Origin: Eutreptiella sp. 'Long Island Sound 2002'
Taxonomy: Eukaryota > Euglenozoa > Euglenophyceae > Eutreptiales > Eutreptiaceae
Assembly: GCA_964036045.1 (NCBI GenBank)
Contig: OZ038394.1
Span: forward strand, 2,335,379 to 2,399,378
Reading direction: 5' to 3'
Length of the DNA: 64,000 nt
Below, piece by piece: positions 1 through 10,830 of this stretch (the first letter of the stretch is position 1; each line of letters opens with the position of its first letter). A program made the translations under genes and the position numbers. Below the pieces are notes generated by a model, which saw nothing but the letters and a program-made list of their open reading frames with translations, ran no database searches and was not told where the DNA came from.

Positions 1-6
1 GGCTGA

Positions 7-2371
7 TGAAGCCGGTTCGGACCCCCGTGGCCATCTTGGGGTCACTTGGGGTGTGTATCTATGTGCCGGCAAGACGCCATTGGCTGATATCATACTCTCC
101 CATCCACCTGACCTAACCCGATGTGATAGTGTGATAGGTTTGGCCATTCCGGCTATGAGCGGCCATATTCAGTACCGAGGCGCCGCCAGCGGAGATTTTT
201 ATATCGGAATATCAGGAATCAACAGGGTTTTGTTATCATAATGTTTCCGTAATTTTTCAGCCTTTCGTTCTGATGGTCAATGTATCGGCGACTGTCAGTT
301 GGCTCGCGATTTTGCGTTAACCGATTGGTTAACTGTTATTTCCAGATATTTTGGCGGAAACCCCGATGAAGGGTCAGATTTCATCAGTAAAGGGTTCGTT
401 GCTTCCGCAATTTTCTAAATATGCAGTCGAAATTTTATTCTGAATTCTTCGCGATGTCGAAATCGGATTTTCGACTTCGACATCGCCGCACTTGATTTGG
501 TCTTCTTCGAGTGGTCATACTCTTTTCCCTATGTCCGAATCAAGTTTCCCTTATACTTGCCACCCATTTGACTTGGAGATATAAGGGAAACAAAAGTGAA
601 TCGTGGGACCACTTTGAAGGGCCATATCCACGCGCGAGTCTGAGGAGAGAGAAGAAGGAAGGTTGGGTTGCAAGCGCCTTAGTCTCAACTTAATTTGGGA
701 AGCATCAAACGCCTTTGGTGTGTACACATGCCCGGTGTAGCAAGGGATAATGGTCAAGAGGGTATAAAGTGATATATAACTCTTGGACCGTGCAACCGAA
801 TATTTTAGTGCGACTTTCGAGTGTACCGCATGAGTGTTGGGGTTGCATAGCATCTTTCCTTGGGTTCCTACGTATTTTTAACATGAAGTTATGTCCATGG
901 AGGGACATGGCATATCATGGTGGGAGCCACATTTTGAGGGTATGTGTTATATGCATGGTATGTGCTTCGATATGCTCACGCCCATGTTATATATCTTCGT
1001 GTGGCCGAAGAGATGGGGAGCCACACGTGACAAGGGCTTTGCCCATGTCCCAATTGTGGAATTCAAAGCGCTAGACTAAGTCTACCGCATATGTATTGCT
1101 CATGGTATGTTTGGCAAGGAGATCCATGAGTGCACTCCCATTTTCATGGGGCATGTCGATACCAGTGGCGAAGGTATCTCCATGCGCCCGATTGGGGAGC
1201 CAAGTGGGGGAATTGTTCGCAAATGGTTCCAATCATTTGTGTATTGAACCATGAGCGGATATCATGGGTGAGCATAGAGATATACTATCATGACAACTTT
1301 GTATGTGGACATATTTTCATGTTTTTGACCTCATTTTATGCTCATTTTTGTGTTTTATGTGCTCAACTGGTCGGCTAACAGTAAGGTGCCTAGAGATCTG
1401 TGAACTATGGTATGTTGCTTAAATGTTGGCATATGCTTCGGTGTTGCACCTCACCATATGCCGGATCACGGGGTCACTTTGGCTTGGCACACGAGGCCTC
1501 ACAACATTAGGTCTCAAACTCATGGGCTGACTTGTAAAGCATGCCATGTACATAACCTGAGAGGTTTCGGAGCCAATGATGGGGTATTCTTGGGCATGGA
1601 CCTTTGGTCTATATCACCCTTGTATATTACTTTCCGGTTTGACACATGCATGGAGCATTTGGATATTTGCCGTATGCCTTTTTGAGTATACAATTGACTT
1701 TTGGGCATAATGGTGTTATTTGCCTGATTTTGCCATGTTGTGAGGTCAACATCATGGGGCAGTTCCCCAAGCCCAATCGACCCCAAGTCCAACCAAGTTT
1801 ATGTCAGGGTAGGGCATGGTCCTGAGTGCCACTCTAGGCCATGACACGCCACCTCCCCGATTGGGCTAGGATTTAGAGGCTTGGGAGTGAACACATTTTT
1901 GGGGTTTGTGTATTGACTTTTGACACATGGCATTCAGCCATCTCATTTGACCTGGTTCAGGGCAATATGTTGGTGAGTCAAGGGAAGGTCTTGAGTCCAG
2001 GGAATGAGGGGTTTATGGCTGTGAATGTGTACGTATACCTCTGTCCCCAACTTTGCTTTATTTGTGTTCATATGCCAATTTCAGGGCTTTCTTCCTTGGT
2101 GCAATTCTTGTACATGCCCGCCACCGTGGGAAGACCGGTGTGCTGAACGGAAGCCCGCATCGTGGATTGGATTGTGAATCGGGTTATTGCTGCATTTGTA
2201 GGATCTGATTGCTGTTCAGGGTTGAAGGAGGATTGTATTTTCGATTTTCTATATTTTTGGATTTTGGACCCGGGACTTTGAGAAATGCAAGCATTGATCA
2301 GGAGCAAATCAGCAGGGATTACAGGCGGAAGGGGCATAGCGGGGGCCGGTACTGGTAGGGACCTTCTTTTA
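7..2371 (+). repeat. 5' LTR of element A
   Basis: Direct repeat of 10831-13194 at a constant offset of 10824. Its length (~2.36 kb) is long for a Ty3/gypsy LTR. The short ORFs inside it occur in both copies but show no recognisable protein and are not annotated. The end is placed immediately before the primer-binding site. Confidence 0.93.
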
Positions 2372-2383
2372 TGGTATCAGAGG
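2372..2383 (+). other. Primer-binding site of element A (initiator tRNA-Met type)
   Basis: TGGTATCAGAGG directly follows the 5' LTR. The first 11 bases match the classical initiator-methionine tRNA primer site (TGGTATCAGAG) used by many plant and fungal LTR retrotransposons. Confidence 0.8.
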
Positions 2384-2420
2384 CGTACCTGCTGCCCCTA
2401 CCTACCGCCGACCCGGGGAC

Positions 2421-3950
2421 TTGGGCCCTTATGAGCCCTGCCCAAGTACGCCCCGGGTGCGTATTGTGGACTCGGTGGAGACCACGCCGGAGATTGGAGC
2501 CATAGAAGAACCGAGACGTTCAAGAGCATGGCGAACTCCGGAAGTTGAAGCCCGAAGAGAAGTACCACATTCAGGAAGAGGAGGACGTGACATGGAGGAC
2601 CTGGTCTCCATGTGTGAGCGTCGCTGCCAAAAGGCATGCAACCTCCGCTCCGCCGCGGAGGACTCTGATGAGGCCTGCCATTCAGGCAGCAGTGGAGGAC
2701 TGCCCCGGCGCTACCGGAAGCGCGGGTCACCCAAGTCCGCGGCAAGGGACGCCGGGGCTATGGATACGGACCCTAGCCCGGTCAGGCTGTGGGAATCCGA
2801 GGGGCACTCCGAGGACTATGGGACAGCCTATGAGCCACCCTCGGAGTCGGAGGAGACGGCCAGACCGCCCACAAGGGCGAACACGGCCCCAGAACCCAGC
2901 CTGGAGCACGACGCCGAGGGCTTGGAGAGGCCAGCCAGGGCCCGGACGGCACCTGTGTCCCGGCACACGGGACCAGAGACGGACGCCATAGGCGATACGC
3001 CCATGGGCGATGAGTCTGAGGTGCCGGGAACCGCGGGATGCGCTGAATCCGGCGGAAAGCATGCTGCGTGCCACTGCGAGCACGTATCCTTCCTCATGGG
3101 CAAGTACCCGAAGATGGGGATGGACGCCATCGTGCATCGCCTTGACCGCCTGGACAACGCCAAGGACGGTCTGGAGGAGGACGTCGCGGGGATCCTGGAC
3201 TACCAGTCGGCCGCGGAGAAAGACATGGAGGAGCTGCGAGCGGAACGGGACCGGTACCGGGAGAATCTGGAGCTGGCCCTGGAGAAGCAGCAGCGAGTGG
3301 TGGACAGCCTCCTCCACCTAGGGGAGGACATGTCGGGACGCCTGAAAAGGCTAGAGGAGCTACAGCCCCTCGCCTCGGGTCCGGAGCTCCCGGCAAAGCC
3401 GGCCGCGGCAGAGCTGGTGGAGCGGGTTAAGACCCTCAGGAGCGCCATGGATAAACCCATGGGCGGCCCTGCAGAGGCACCCTACGCGCCTCCGCGTGTT
3501 GACCCGGGTGCGCTGCCGTTTGTTCCCATGTTCAGCGAATCCACAATGCTCGGGGAACACACGGCACCGGCTGGGTCCATGCGGGAAGGGCACGTAACCG
3601 CGGACCCGAGGAGCCTGACGGTACAGATGTCCCATGCCGCCCAGGGTGTACCGATCACGACGAATATGGTAGTTTATGCGGAGGAGGAGATCCAGAGCCA
3701 GACCATGCAGGGGCGAACCATGGGAAGCGCCGACGGACATGGTCGAGGGCGAAGGACCCCAATACGGGATATGGACGGCCGACGGAGCAAGTCCTTCCCG
3801 CATTCCAAACCCCATGGGTTCAGGCCCAACTGGACCGCACTCCATGGAGGAGAGGGATGTACGGGGAGTGTACTCACACCCCCCGGCCACAGGTGGTATC
3901 CGTCTCGGTGGAGTGGTGGCTGGGGACCTCGGAGACGCCATCAGGATTGA
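2421..3950 (+). CDS. Element A upstream Gag-region protein (coiled coil)
   Basis: A 509-residue reading frame begins with ATG 38 bases after the primer-binding site. The N-terminal half is low-complexity, acidic and proline/arginine rich. Residues ~235-315 form a strongly charged heptad-like segment that should be coiled coil, as expected for a multimerising Gag region. It overlaps the next frame by 275 bases and lies one frame away (+1). Either it is a separate protein or the N-terminal part of Gag joined by +1 frameshifting; an old single-base indel is the alternative. After about 3740 the downstream frame looks more protein-like, suggesting the switch lies near 3680-3750. No enzymatic motif is visible. 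Confidence 0.6.
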   Translation: MGPYEPCPSTPRVRIVDSVETTPEIGAIEEPRRSRAWRTPEVEARREVPHSGRGGRDMEDLVSMCERRCQKACNLRSAAEDSDEACHSGSSGGLPRRYRKRGSPKSAARDAGAMDTDPSPVRLWESEGHSEDYGTAYEPPSESEETARPPTRANTAPEPSLEHDAEGLERPARARTAPVSRHTGPETDAIGDTPMGDESEVPGTAGCAESGGKHAACHCEHVSFLMGKYPKMGMDAIVHRLDRLDNAKDGLEEDVAGILDYQSAAEKDMEELRAERDRYRENLELALEKQQRVVDSLLHLGEDMSGRLKRLEELQPLASGPELPAKPAAAELVERVKTLRSAMDKPMGGPAEAPYAPPRVDPGALPFVPMFSESTMLGEHTAPAGSMREGHVTADPRSLTVQMSHAAQGVPITTNMVVYAEEEIQSQTMQGRTMGSADGHGRGRRTPIRDMDGRRSKSFPHSKPHGFRPNWTALHGGEGCTGSVLTPPGHRWYPSRWSGGWGPRRRHQD

Positions 3951-5370
3951 CGACCTCAGGGGAATCAAAATCCCCTACTATGATGGCAACCCCTCCAACC
4001 TGGACGACTTCATCCTGGATTGCGAGGACTTCGCCGAGGAGGTCGTCGGCGAGATGCGGGGAGCGCCGCAGGACAAGTGGGTATGCCGGACATTCCCACA
4101 CCGGCTGGCGCAGGACCTGAAGGAGGAGCTGCGGGATCAGATCCGGGAAGGACTGATCAGGACGGAGCAGGCCTGCCTCCAGTGGTTGGAGGATGAGGAG
4201 CGGGTGGACGCTCCGAACCAGAAGCTGGAGGACTTGTGGTCCATCCCGCTGCCGCTGGGCCGCGGTGAGTTGCGGGTCCGGGAGTGGAACCGGTATCTGC
4301 GGAAGTACCGCAGATGCCTCAAGCTGGTGGAGGACTGCAACGAGGCCAGCGAGATCCGCCACCTGCTGAAGGACGTCCTCCCCAGCAACTGGAAGAGGCG
4401 AGTGGAGGACGAGGAGAAGAAGCGGGCCAAGAAGCGGGTGGCGGTGAGGATCATGGCGGCCGAGGATACCCATGCGGGTATCATGGAGTTCTTCAGGAGG
4501 AACCTGGGCGAGCCCAACCGGATGTTGGGACTGAAGAACGCCGTGTATGTGGAGGTGTTTGGAGACTCCATGGGGCAAAGGTTGCTGCGCCTCAACAACG
4601 TGGAGTGGAGGCGCGGGGAGCCGCTGAGGATGCAGGTCATCTTCGCCCGCATGAGCCTGGACGAGATCGTGAAGTACATCACGGTGGAGTTGAAGCTCAA
4701 TGCGAAGAACGAGGCCCACGTGCAGGATCGACATGGTCATGGACAACGAGGCCACCGAGAAGATCGCCATCATCGGGAGATCCAGGAGGACACGACCAAC
4801 TCCGCGGAGGATGGTAGTGGAAGTGGCCAAGACCACTGGTCCCGGGAGGATCACGAGGAGGCCCATTTCTTCGCGTTTGTGGCGCACAACGTGAGGGACC
4901 ATGGGCAGGATCGGTCCAGATGGAGCCGGGTGGGACCCAAGAAGGGCAATGCGCCAAGGAGGATGGGGAACCCACCGCTCTCGTTCCGAGAGTACAGGTC
5001 TCAGCATGACGGGTGCTGGGTCTGTTATGGCAAAGGAAACAACCATGCACACAACCACCGTCAGTGCAAGGTGTATGAGGCGGACAAGAAGGCCTACTTC
5101 GCCGCCCACCCCGAGAAGAAGCCCAAGGAGCAGCGGATTTCCGATTGGAAGGCGAAGGGCGGAGACGGGGGAAAAGGCCAAGGCAAAGGCCAAGGAAAAG
5201 GCGGAGGAAGAGGCTATGGTGGGGGACCTGGTCAAGACCGACGAGTGAGGTTGATCGAGGAAGTTGCTGAGGACATGTTGAGGACGTTGGAGGAACTCAA
5301 AGCCCAGCAACGTGGTGGACAAAGTCCTGGCGGATCGCAGCCGGAAGGGGCTGCGGGAAGTCAAGTCTAG
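3676..5370 (+). CDS. gag: Element A Gag (capsid and zinc knuckle)
   Basis: 564 codons from ATG 3676 to TAG 5368-5370. Residues ~90-350 are helical and charged, with the character of a retrotransposon capsid domain. Residues ~445-465 hold a cysteine/histidine cluster (CWVC...HAHNHRQC) resembling an unusual, longer-spaced CCHC zinc knuckle. A basic Gly/Lys/Gln tail (GKGQGKGQGKGGG) follows, typical of nucleocapsid RNA binding. After the TAG the same frame stays open directly into the protease, so Gag-Pro is probably made by stop-codon readthrough. It lies in the same frame as the downstream pol. Confidence 0.85.
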   Translation: MRRRRSRARPCRGEPWEAPTDMVEGEGPQYGIWTADGASPSRIPNPMGSGPTGPHSMEERDVRGVYSHPPATGGIRLGGVVAGDLGDAIRIDDLRGIKIPYYDGNPSNLDDFILDCEDFAEEVVGEMRGAPQDKWVCRTFPHRLAQDLKEELRDQIREGLIRTEQACLQWLEDEERVDAPNQKLEDLWSIPLPLGRGELRVREWNRYLRKYRRCLKLVEDCNEASEIRHLLKDVLPSNWKRRVEDEEKKRAKKRVAVRIMAAEDTHAGIMEFFRRNLGEPNRMLGLKNAVYVEVFGDSMGQRLLRLNNVEWRRGEPLRMQVIFARMSLDEIVKYITVELKLNAKNEAHVQDRHGHGQRGHREDRHHREIQEDTTNSAEDGSGSGQDHWSREDHEEAHFFAFVAHNVRDHGQDRSRWSRVGPKKGNAPRRMGNPPLSFREYRSQHDGCWVCYGKGNNHAHNHRQCKVYEADKKAYFAAHPEKKPKEQRISDWKAKGGDGGKGQGKGQGKGGGRGYGGGPGQDRRVRLIEEVAEDMLRTLEELKAQQRGGQSPGGSQPEGAAGSQV

Positions 5371-6915
5371 AGGAGCCCCCACGGGTCTGGGACCTCGGAG
5401 GTCTCTCCTCCGGAAATCAGTGGAATCCCAGAGAAAGCGAAGGCACATCGGGTGCCGAAGAAGGCTCCAGAAGAGCCAAAACCACTGAGTTTTGCCACTC
5501 CCAACCCCTGGAGCGCCCTGCCAAGGGAAGTACACGTGGGTACGGGACATGGCAAGAAGGATGGAGCGACCACGGAGAGCCCCGTGGACGGGCAGGACCA
5601 ACCCAAGATCTACACCATCCGTGACCATACCCTTGAAGTCCTAATGCACCCGGACGTGCTAGAGTTGCATGCCGTGAGAGTCGTCCATACACCTCATGGC
5701 GACGAGCGGCAGTTGCACTTGAAAGTGCGAGTACGGTGCGGACGAGAGGAGAAGGTGGTGGATGTGTTAGTGGATACGGGTGCCCAGGTGAGCCTGGTCC
5801 GGAGAGGGTTGTTCAAGGAGGAACTCCTGCAGCCCAGCTGGAGACCGGTCCGCCTGAAGGTCGCCAACGGAGAGATTATGGGTGGCGGCACCCATGAGGC
5901 CACCATCAGTATGGAATTCTGGGAGCATGAGCGCTTGAACCGCCCTGATCAGGCGAAGAGAAGCACTCTATCCGGGAACTTCTATGTGGCCGGCATTACC
6001 GATTGGGATATGATCATGGGGTATGACTTCATGGTGGCAAACGCCATTGGAGCCCTTCCCCATCGTGCAACGCTGGTCCGGGAGGGTGATGAATGCCTCA
6101 CATGGCTGTCCACGGACTATGCATGCGGATCATCCCAATGGAATGCTGAGGAAGAGGATCGAATCGTCCAAGCGGTGCAAGCTGTGGGTGCCAAGTCCAG
6201 AGGAGACCGCGGAGTTCAACTCACGGAGTATGGAATGGCGCCGCAGGTGTACGACAGGATGATCCAAACGCTGGGAGCCGAAGCGCCCGAGACGGACGTC
6301 TTCGCTTCCCGGGATGCCCCACTTTTGCGGAAGTGTAGGAGGCATTGGCATCGAGGAGACTCAGCCTGGCATAGGCATTGGGGTTTGAAGGAGTGGGGGC
6401 CCATGTATTGGCATGGCTCCCTGGATAACACCAGACGTACGGTGGAGAAGATCGTCGCGGATAGGGCGAAGGGGATCCTGGTCATAACCGGCATAGGATC
6501 CACCCCATGTCCGCTGGAGGGTCTCAAGTCGACGCTGGACTCCATCACCCTGAACGAGATGTCATTCGGGCCAGAGGAGGAGTTGTTCATCGACGCCCAG
6601 GGTGTATCAATGCCCTCCCCGGGTCAAGCGTGGGGTACCAAGGCTTTCCTGGTGGATGGGGCGCAAGCCCAGCCCACGGGTGATGAAGCATTCATCCGTA
6701 GGGTGGAGGCGCTGCCCATGAAGGTCATGTTTGAGCCCAAGGAGGGGACGGATCAGCCAATTGATGGCATTGACGTCCTGTCCCACGCCGAGATCGACGA
6801 CGTCGTCAACTACATGCGGATGGGGATGCACGACCGTGTGGCAGCCAAGAAGAGGCGGGCCATGGTCACATCTCCGCATTGGTGGGATGACAAGATGTTG
6901 GTCACCGGCAAGTAA
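5371..6915 (+). CDS. Element A protease plus methyltransferase-like domain
   Basis: This frame continues from the Gag TAG to TAA at 6913-6915 and has no ATG before the protease, which argues for readthrough. The retropepsin active site VDVLVDTGAQVSL lies near 5755-5795. Residues encoded by ~6220-6560 form a second domain: a DVFAS motif (~6296), a Trp-rich segment, then VEKIVADRAKGILVITGIG. This follows the pattern of Dam-like adenine methyltransferase relatives found in some retroelements (DxFAS ... NPPF ... KV). The NPPF-type catalytic motif is replaced by YWHGS, so it is probably catalytically dead. Element B has the same domain at the same place. The domain name is inference from motif order. 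Confidence 0.72.
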   Translation, partial: RSPHGSGTSEVSPPEISGIPEKAKAHRVPKKAPEEPKPLSFATPNPWSALPREVHVGTGHGKKDGATTESPVDGQDQPKIYTIRDHTLEVLMHPDVLELHAVRVVHTPHGDERQLHLKVRVRCGREEKVVDVLVDTGAQVSLVRRGLFKEELLQPSWRPVRLKVANGEIMGGGTHEATISMEFWEHERLNRPDQAKRSTLSGNFYVAGITDWDMIMGYDFMVANAIGALPHRATLVREGDECLTWLSTDYACGSSQWNAEEEDRIVQAVQAVGAKSRGDRGVQLTEYGMAPQVYDRMIQTLGAEAPETDVFASRDAPLLRKCRRHWHRGDSAWHRHWGLKEWGPMYWHGSLDNTRRTVEKIVADRAKGILVITGIGSTPCPLEGLKSTLDSITLNEMSFGPEEELFIDAQGVSMPSPGQAWGTKAFLVDGAQAQPTGDEAFIRRVEALPMKVMFEPKEGTDQPIDGIDVLSHAEIDDVVNYMRMGMHDRVAAKKRRAMVTSPHWWDDKMLVTGK

Positions 6916-9900
6916 GAGAAGGATGAGTTCGTGGCGAGGGTCATGGATCACATCGCGGACCAATACCATGGTCCAGTTGGGTCGGACCCACCAACGTGGG
7001 GTTTTCCAAGAGTGGGAACCGGTAGCGACGAGCACCAGCCAGAGGCCGCAAATTTTCGAAGATTATCGGTGGGAAGCGCGCCCCACAACGATGAAGACGG
7101 CATATCGGACGAGGAGAAGTCGGACTCGGACCCAGAAGAGGCCTATACCGCAGTGCCGTCGGTTGTATCGATACCGAAGCAAGCGGCTGAAGAGGCCCAG
7201 GAGAACCCGAAGGTCGCCGAGCTGAAAGAGAGGCTGATCAATGCCTATCCGCGCCTATTCAGTGGCGTCGCCAACAAGAACCCTCCAGATCGTGGGAGGT
7301 TTGGTACAGCGAAGATCAAGCTGAAGCCGAACCCCAAGATCTATCGTCATCGGGAGTACCAACTTCAGGGCGATCGGGCCGAGGCCATGAAGAAGTTGTT
7401 GGCCGAGTTCATTGAGCGGGGATGGATCGAACCCTCCGACAGTGAGTGGGCCAGCCCAGCCTTCATCGTGCCCAAGAAGGAGAAGGGCGAGTGGAGGTTG
7501 GTGGTGGATTACAGGGGTTTGAACGAGCAAACCGAGCATGACTCGTACTCGCTTCCCCTGATCGACTCCATCCTCCAAAAACAACAGAAAAAGCGGATCT
7601 TCACGGTGTTGGACCTGAAACACGGTTATCACCAGATGCCGCTACACCCGGACTCCAGGCCCTGCACAGCGATGTCAACGCCGCTGGGGCCAATGCAGTG
7701 GAAAGTGGTGCCTATGGGCGCCAAGAATGGCAACGCCGCTTTCCAGCGCATGATGGAGGACCTACTCGGTCCTGTCCGGGACTGTGCCGATCCCTTCGTG
7801 GATGACATCATCATCGGGTCCGGCACGGAGAACATGACTGAGGACGAGCTCATCGACGCGCATGAGAAGGATCTGCGCCGGGTGCTCAGCGAGTTGGACA
7901 AGCACAACATGGTGTGCAAGCCCACCAAAGCCTCACTCTTCGTGAAGGAAGTGGAGTTCGCGGGTCACGTGGTTGGTCACGGGCAACGCCGTCCCATGCC
8001 TGGGAAGCTGGCGTCCCTGCACCACTGGGAGAAGCCCCAGACCATCAGCGAACTCCGGTCCTTCATGGGGTTCTGCAACTACTATTCGGGCTATGTCCGG
8101 ATGTATGCAGAACTGTCGGAACCGCTGCACAAGATGCTGCAAGTGGGCAAGTTCGATGGCCGGAAGGGGAGCAAGAAGAAGCTTGCCTGGACCCCTGAGG
8201 CCGAGGATGCGTTCAGCCGCCTGAAGGAGCGACCCCTGGGGCAGCTGGGACTATTCTTGGTGGACCCGGACAAGGGATTCGTGCTACGGACGGACGCCTC
8301 GGACAATGCTGTAGGGGCAGTCCTCGAGCAGATCCGGGACGACGGGTCACACGTACCCGTGGCGTTTTGGAGTCGGATCCTGGCCGAGGGCCAACGCCGC
8401 ACCTGGACCGCGAGGGAGAAGGAGACGTACGCCATTGTTTGTGCGCTCAGGAAGTGGTCTGGCCATATCGGATTGCAACCGGTGGTGGTTTGCACGGACC
8501 ATCAGTCCTTGCAGAGCTGGCACAAGGAGCACGTCGACACCCCCTCGGGACCGGCGGCAAGGAGGGCCCGATGGCATGAGACGTTCGCCAAGTTCGACCT
8601 CAGCGTCGTATACGTCCCGGGGAAGGACAACACTGTGGCAGATTGCCTCAGTCGATGGGGCTACCCCGCGGGCAAGGCTTGGATGGACATATCCAGCCAT
8701 GGGGACGCCGAGGAAACCGAGGGAGCCAAGCGCATCATCGAGATGGAGAAGGCCATGGAGCAAGAGGGGGTCAAGTGCTTCGTGGTGATGGCGAATGGTA
8801 CGGACCTGGCCAAGTTCCGGGGTGCCCGCGTCCAAGCTATTCGGGAGGAAACCCTCGAGCAATGGATGGTGGCCCCTGTAGAGCTAGTCAGGTCGGTGCT
8901 CACAGAGGACTGGTCGGATGACTACGCGGCATCCGAGCACTGGAGCAAGTACTGGAATGCCGTGAGCGCCCCGTCGGACGACGAATGGCCCGAGGGCTTG
9001 ACCGAGGTTCGGGACAAGTTGTTCCTCAAGGACAAGCTGCTGGTGCCCGAGAACCGAGTTGAGGAGCTCATTGACCATTGGCACAACGCCCAGCTCATGC
9101 ATCCTGGCCGAGACAAGATGCAGCAGGACCTGGAGTGGCGTTTCAAGTTCCCTCCGGGGTACTACGCCATCCTGGATAGGTACTGCAGCGACTGTGCCGT
9201 GTGTCGGGCCACGAAGAGCCCTAACCACTCCACAGCGAGCAACCCGGTGTATACGTCTATACCGGAGGCCCCTATGCGGTCCGTGGCCATGGATGTATTC
9301 GCCATGCCTGAGGTCACCGTGGAAGGAGAGACCTACGACTGTGTCATCCTGGCGGTGGACAGGCACAGCGGGTATATCGTGGCAGTCCCGGGCAAGAAGT
9401 CCAAGAAGAAGGACAAGAAGGACAAGCATGGAGTGGGGCTGCAAGCCAAGACCGTTGCTAATGCCATGATCAGGCATTGGCTGACGATTTTCGATGTCCC
9501 AGCTGTCATCTGCAGCGATCGGGGCAGTCAATTCCCGGGGACGTGGTTCAAGACGATGTGCAAGCACATGGGGATTCGGCACGCCAAGACCGTGGCATAC
9601 CACAGCCGGTCGAACGGCCGGGCTGAGGTGGCCGGGCGGCAGATGTTCGAGAAGTTCCGCCAGCTGCACATCGACGAACCGGGCCGGAATTGGTATAATT
9701 CGCTGTGGAGAGTACTCCAGGCGTACCATGACCTTCCGGGACCCACTGGACTGTCGCCCCATCGCATCCTGTTCCTACGGGATCGAGTGTCACGCACTCT
9801 CCCGTGGTTGAACCATGGCAAAGTGGCCCGAGATGCGAACGCCATGATGGCTGAGGCGGACGACACGGCGGCCAAGGTGTGCAAGGCACTACAGGACGAG

Positions 9901-10437
9901 CATAACAAGAGGGCCAAGTACTTCAAGCAGGGAAAAGTCCAGAAGTATGCTCTCCAAGACACCGTGTGGGTGGAGCGGTACCACAAGGATGTCCTGTCCA
10001 GGCATCGGCAGGCATCTTGGTATGTGCCGTGGGTAATCGTTCGGAAGGTCGGGCAGGATGTGTATGCGGTTCGTGTGGGGGATAACAAGATCCGTGACCG
10101 CGACCATACCCAGCTTCGTCCCCAAGCACCAGACCCCAGCGGACGTCCCGTCACCTTTGAGTTCACGGCCGGCGATGTGGACTCGGACGACGAGGGTGAG
10201 GACGACGACTTCACCGCTGAGAAGATCCTGGCGGACAAGCCGGACCCGGGGACGCCTGGAGGTAGGCTTTATAAAGTCCGTTGGAAGGGATTCGCCGCAT
10301 CCAGGGATTCGTGGGAGCCTCCGAGCAGTTTTGTGCCGAGGTACACCACGGTCTGGATGGACTACCTGAAGAAAAAGAATATTTCTTTGGATGTCAAGGA
10401 CGTGTTGGTCCATTTGGTTGCTGCTGTAGCACCGTAA
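6916..10437 (+). CDS. pol: Element A Pol: RT, RNase H, integrase, chromodomain
   Basis: About 1170 codons in the same frame as Gag and protease, separated only by TAA 6913-6915. RT: the FTVLDLKHGYHQ motif and the catalytic FVDD box (~7795-7806). RNase H: LRTDASDNAVGAVLEQ (~8283), CTDHQSL, and VPGKDNTVADCLSR. Integrase: an HHCC zinc domain (~9075-9215) followed by a DD35E core, with Asp in AMDVF (~9290), Asp in CSDRGSQ (~9513) and Glu in GRAEVAG (~9625). The C terminus (~10255-10365) is a chromodomain (YKVRWKGF...SWEP), which in chromoviruses directs integration to chromatin. All catalytic residues are present, so only the stop codons question its activity. Confidence 0.95.
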   Translation, partial: EKDEFVARVMDHIADQYHGPVGSDPPTWGFPRVGTGSDEHQPEAANFRRLSVGSAPHNDEDGISDEEKSDSDPEEAYTAVPSVVSIPKQAAEEAQENPKVAELKERLINAYPRLFSGVANKNPPDRGRFGTAKIKLKPNPKIYRHREYQLQGDRAEAMKKLLAEFIERGWIEPSDSEWASPAFIVPKKEKGEWRLVVDYRGLNEQTEHDSYSLPLIDSILQKQQKKRIFTVLDLKHGYHQMPLHPDSRPCTAMSTPLGPMQWKVVPMGAKNGNAAFQRMMEDLLGPVRDCADPFVDDIIIGSGTENMTEDELIDAHEKDLRRVLSELDKHNMVCKPTKASLFVKEVEFAGHVVGHGQRRPMPGKLASLHHWEKPQTISELRSFMGFCNYYSGYVRMYAELSEPLHKMLQVGKFDGRKGSKKKLAWTPEAEDAFSRLKERPLGQLGLFLVDPDKGFVLRTDASDNAVGAVLEQIRDDGSHVPVAFWSRILAEGQRRTWTAREKETYAIVCALRKWSGHIGLQPVVVCTDHQSLQSWHKEHVDTPSGPAARRARWHETFAKFDLSVVYVPGKDNTVADCLSRWGYPAGKAWMDISSHGDAEETEGAKRIIEMEKAMEQEGVKCFVVMANGTDLAKFRGARVQAIREETLEQWMVAPVELVRSVLTEDWSDDYAASEHWSKYWNAVSAPSDDEWPEGLTEVRDKLFLKDKLLVPENRVEELIDHWHNAQLMHPGRDKMQQDLEWRFKFPPGYYAILDRYCSDCAVCRATKSPNHSTASNPVYTSIPEAPMRSVAMDVFAMPEVTVEGETYDCVILAVDRHSGYIVAVPGKKSKKKDKKDKHGVGLQAKTVANAMIRHWLTIFDVPAVICSDRGSQFPGTWFKTMCKHMGIRHAKTVAYHSRSNGRAEVAGRQMFEKFRQLHIDEPGRNWYNSLWRVLQAYHDLPGPTGLSPHRILFLRDRVSRTLPWLNHGKVARDANAMMAEADDTAAKVCKALQDEHNKRAKYFKQGKVQKYALQDTVWVERYHKDVLSRHRQASWYVPWVIVRKVGQDVYAVRVGDNKIRDRDHTQLRPQAPDPSGRPVTFEFTAGDVDSDDEGEDDDFTAEKILADKPDPGTPGGRLYKVRWKGFAASRDSWEPPSSFVPRYTTVWMDYLKKKNISLDVKDVLVHLVAAVAP

Positions 10438-10830
10438 TGGATCCCCCTTGGCATTTTGTTTGTTTCTGTGATTGAGGAGACGGGTGAGGGCGTTCATCCG
10501 GGGATTCTTCGGCCTTGATTGGCCATATACCCCCTTCACTCGATCTCCACATATATATTTCATTGTGGTATACTTATTTAGGTCGACCGACGACGTTTTT
10601 CTATTTTTGATCCCCTTGGTCCATGTTGTAGATCAAGAGGAGACCGGATATGGCGTAGGGCACCGATTATCAGTGTCCTCACCCCTCCCTTTGGGCATGA
10701 GGGACGCCTACGACGTGTGTGGGGCCTGCATGTGTCCTTGGGACATGGAGGGGGGGGTTGGAGCCCATTGGGGTCCTCCCGTCCTCTCTTCAATGACTTC
10801 CGAGCGGTAACAACGCTCTGAGAAGGGGGG
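10438..10830 (+). other. Element A 3' untranslated region and polypurine tract
   Basis: No coding signal. It ends in the purine run GAGAAGGGGGG (10820-10830) directly before the 3' LTR, which serves as the plus-strand primer. Confidence 0.8.

Noticed and set aside
7-2371. Small ORFs repeated in both LTRs (for example 53-241, 769-1074, 1407-1685)
   Set aside because: They recur only because the LTR is duplicated; substitutions do not favour synonymous sites, and no domain is seen.
3874-5628. 584-codon minus-strand open frame opposite element A Gag
   Set aside because: Antisense shadow of a GC-rich coding region; Gag and protease motifs are on the plus strand.
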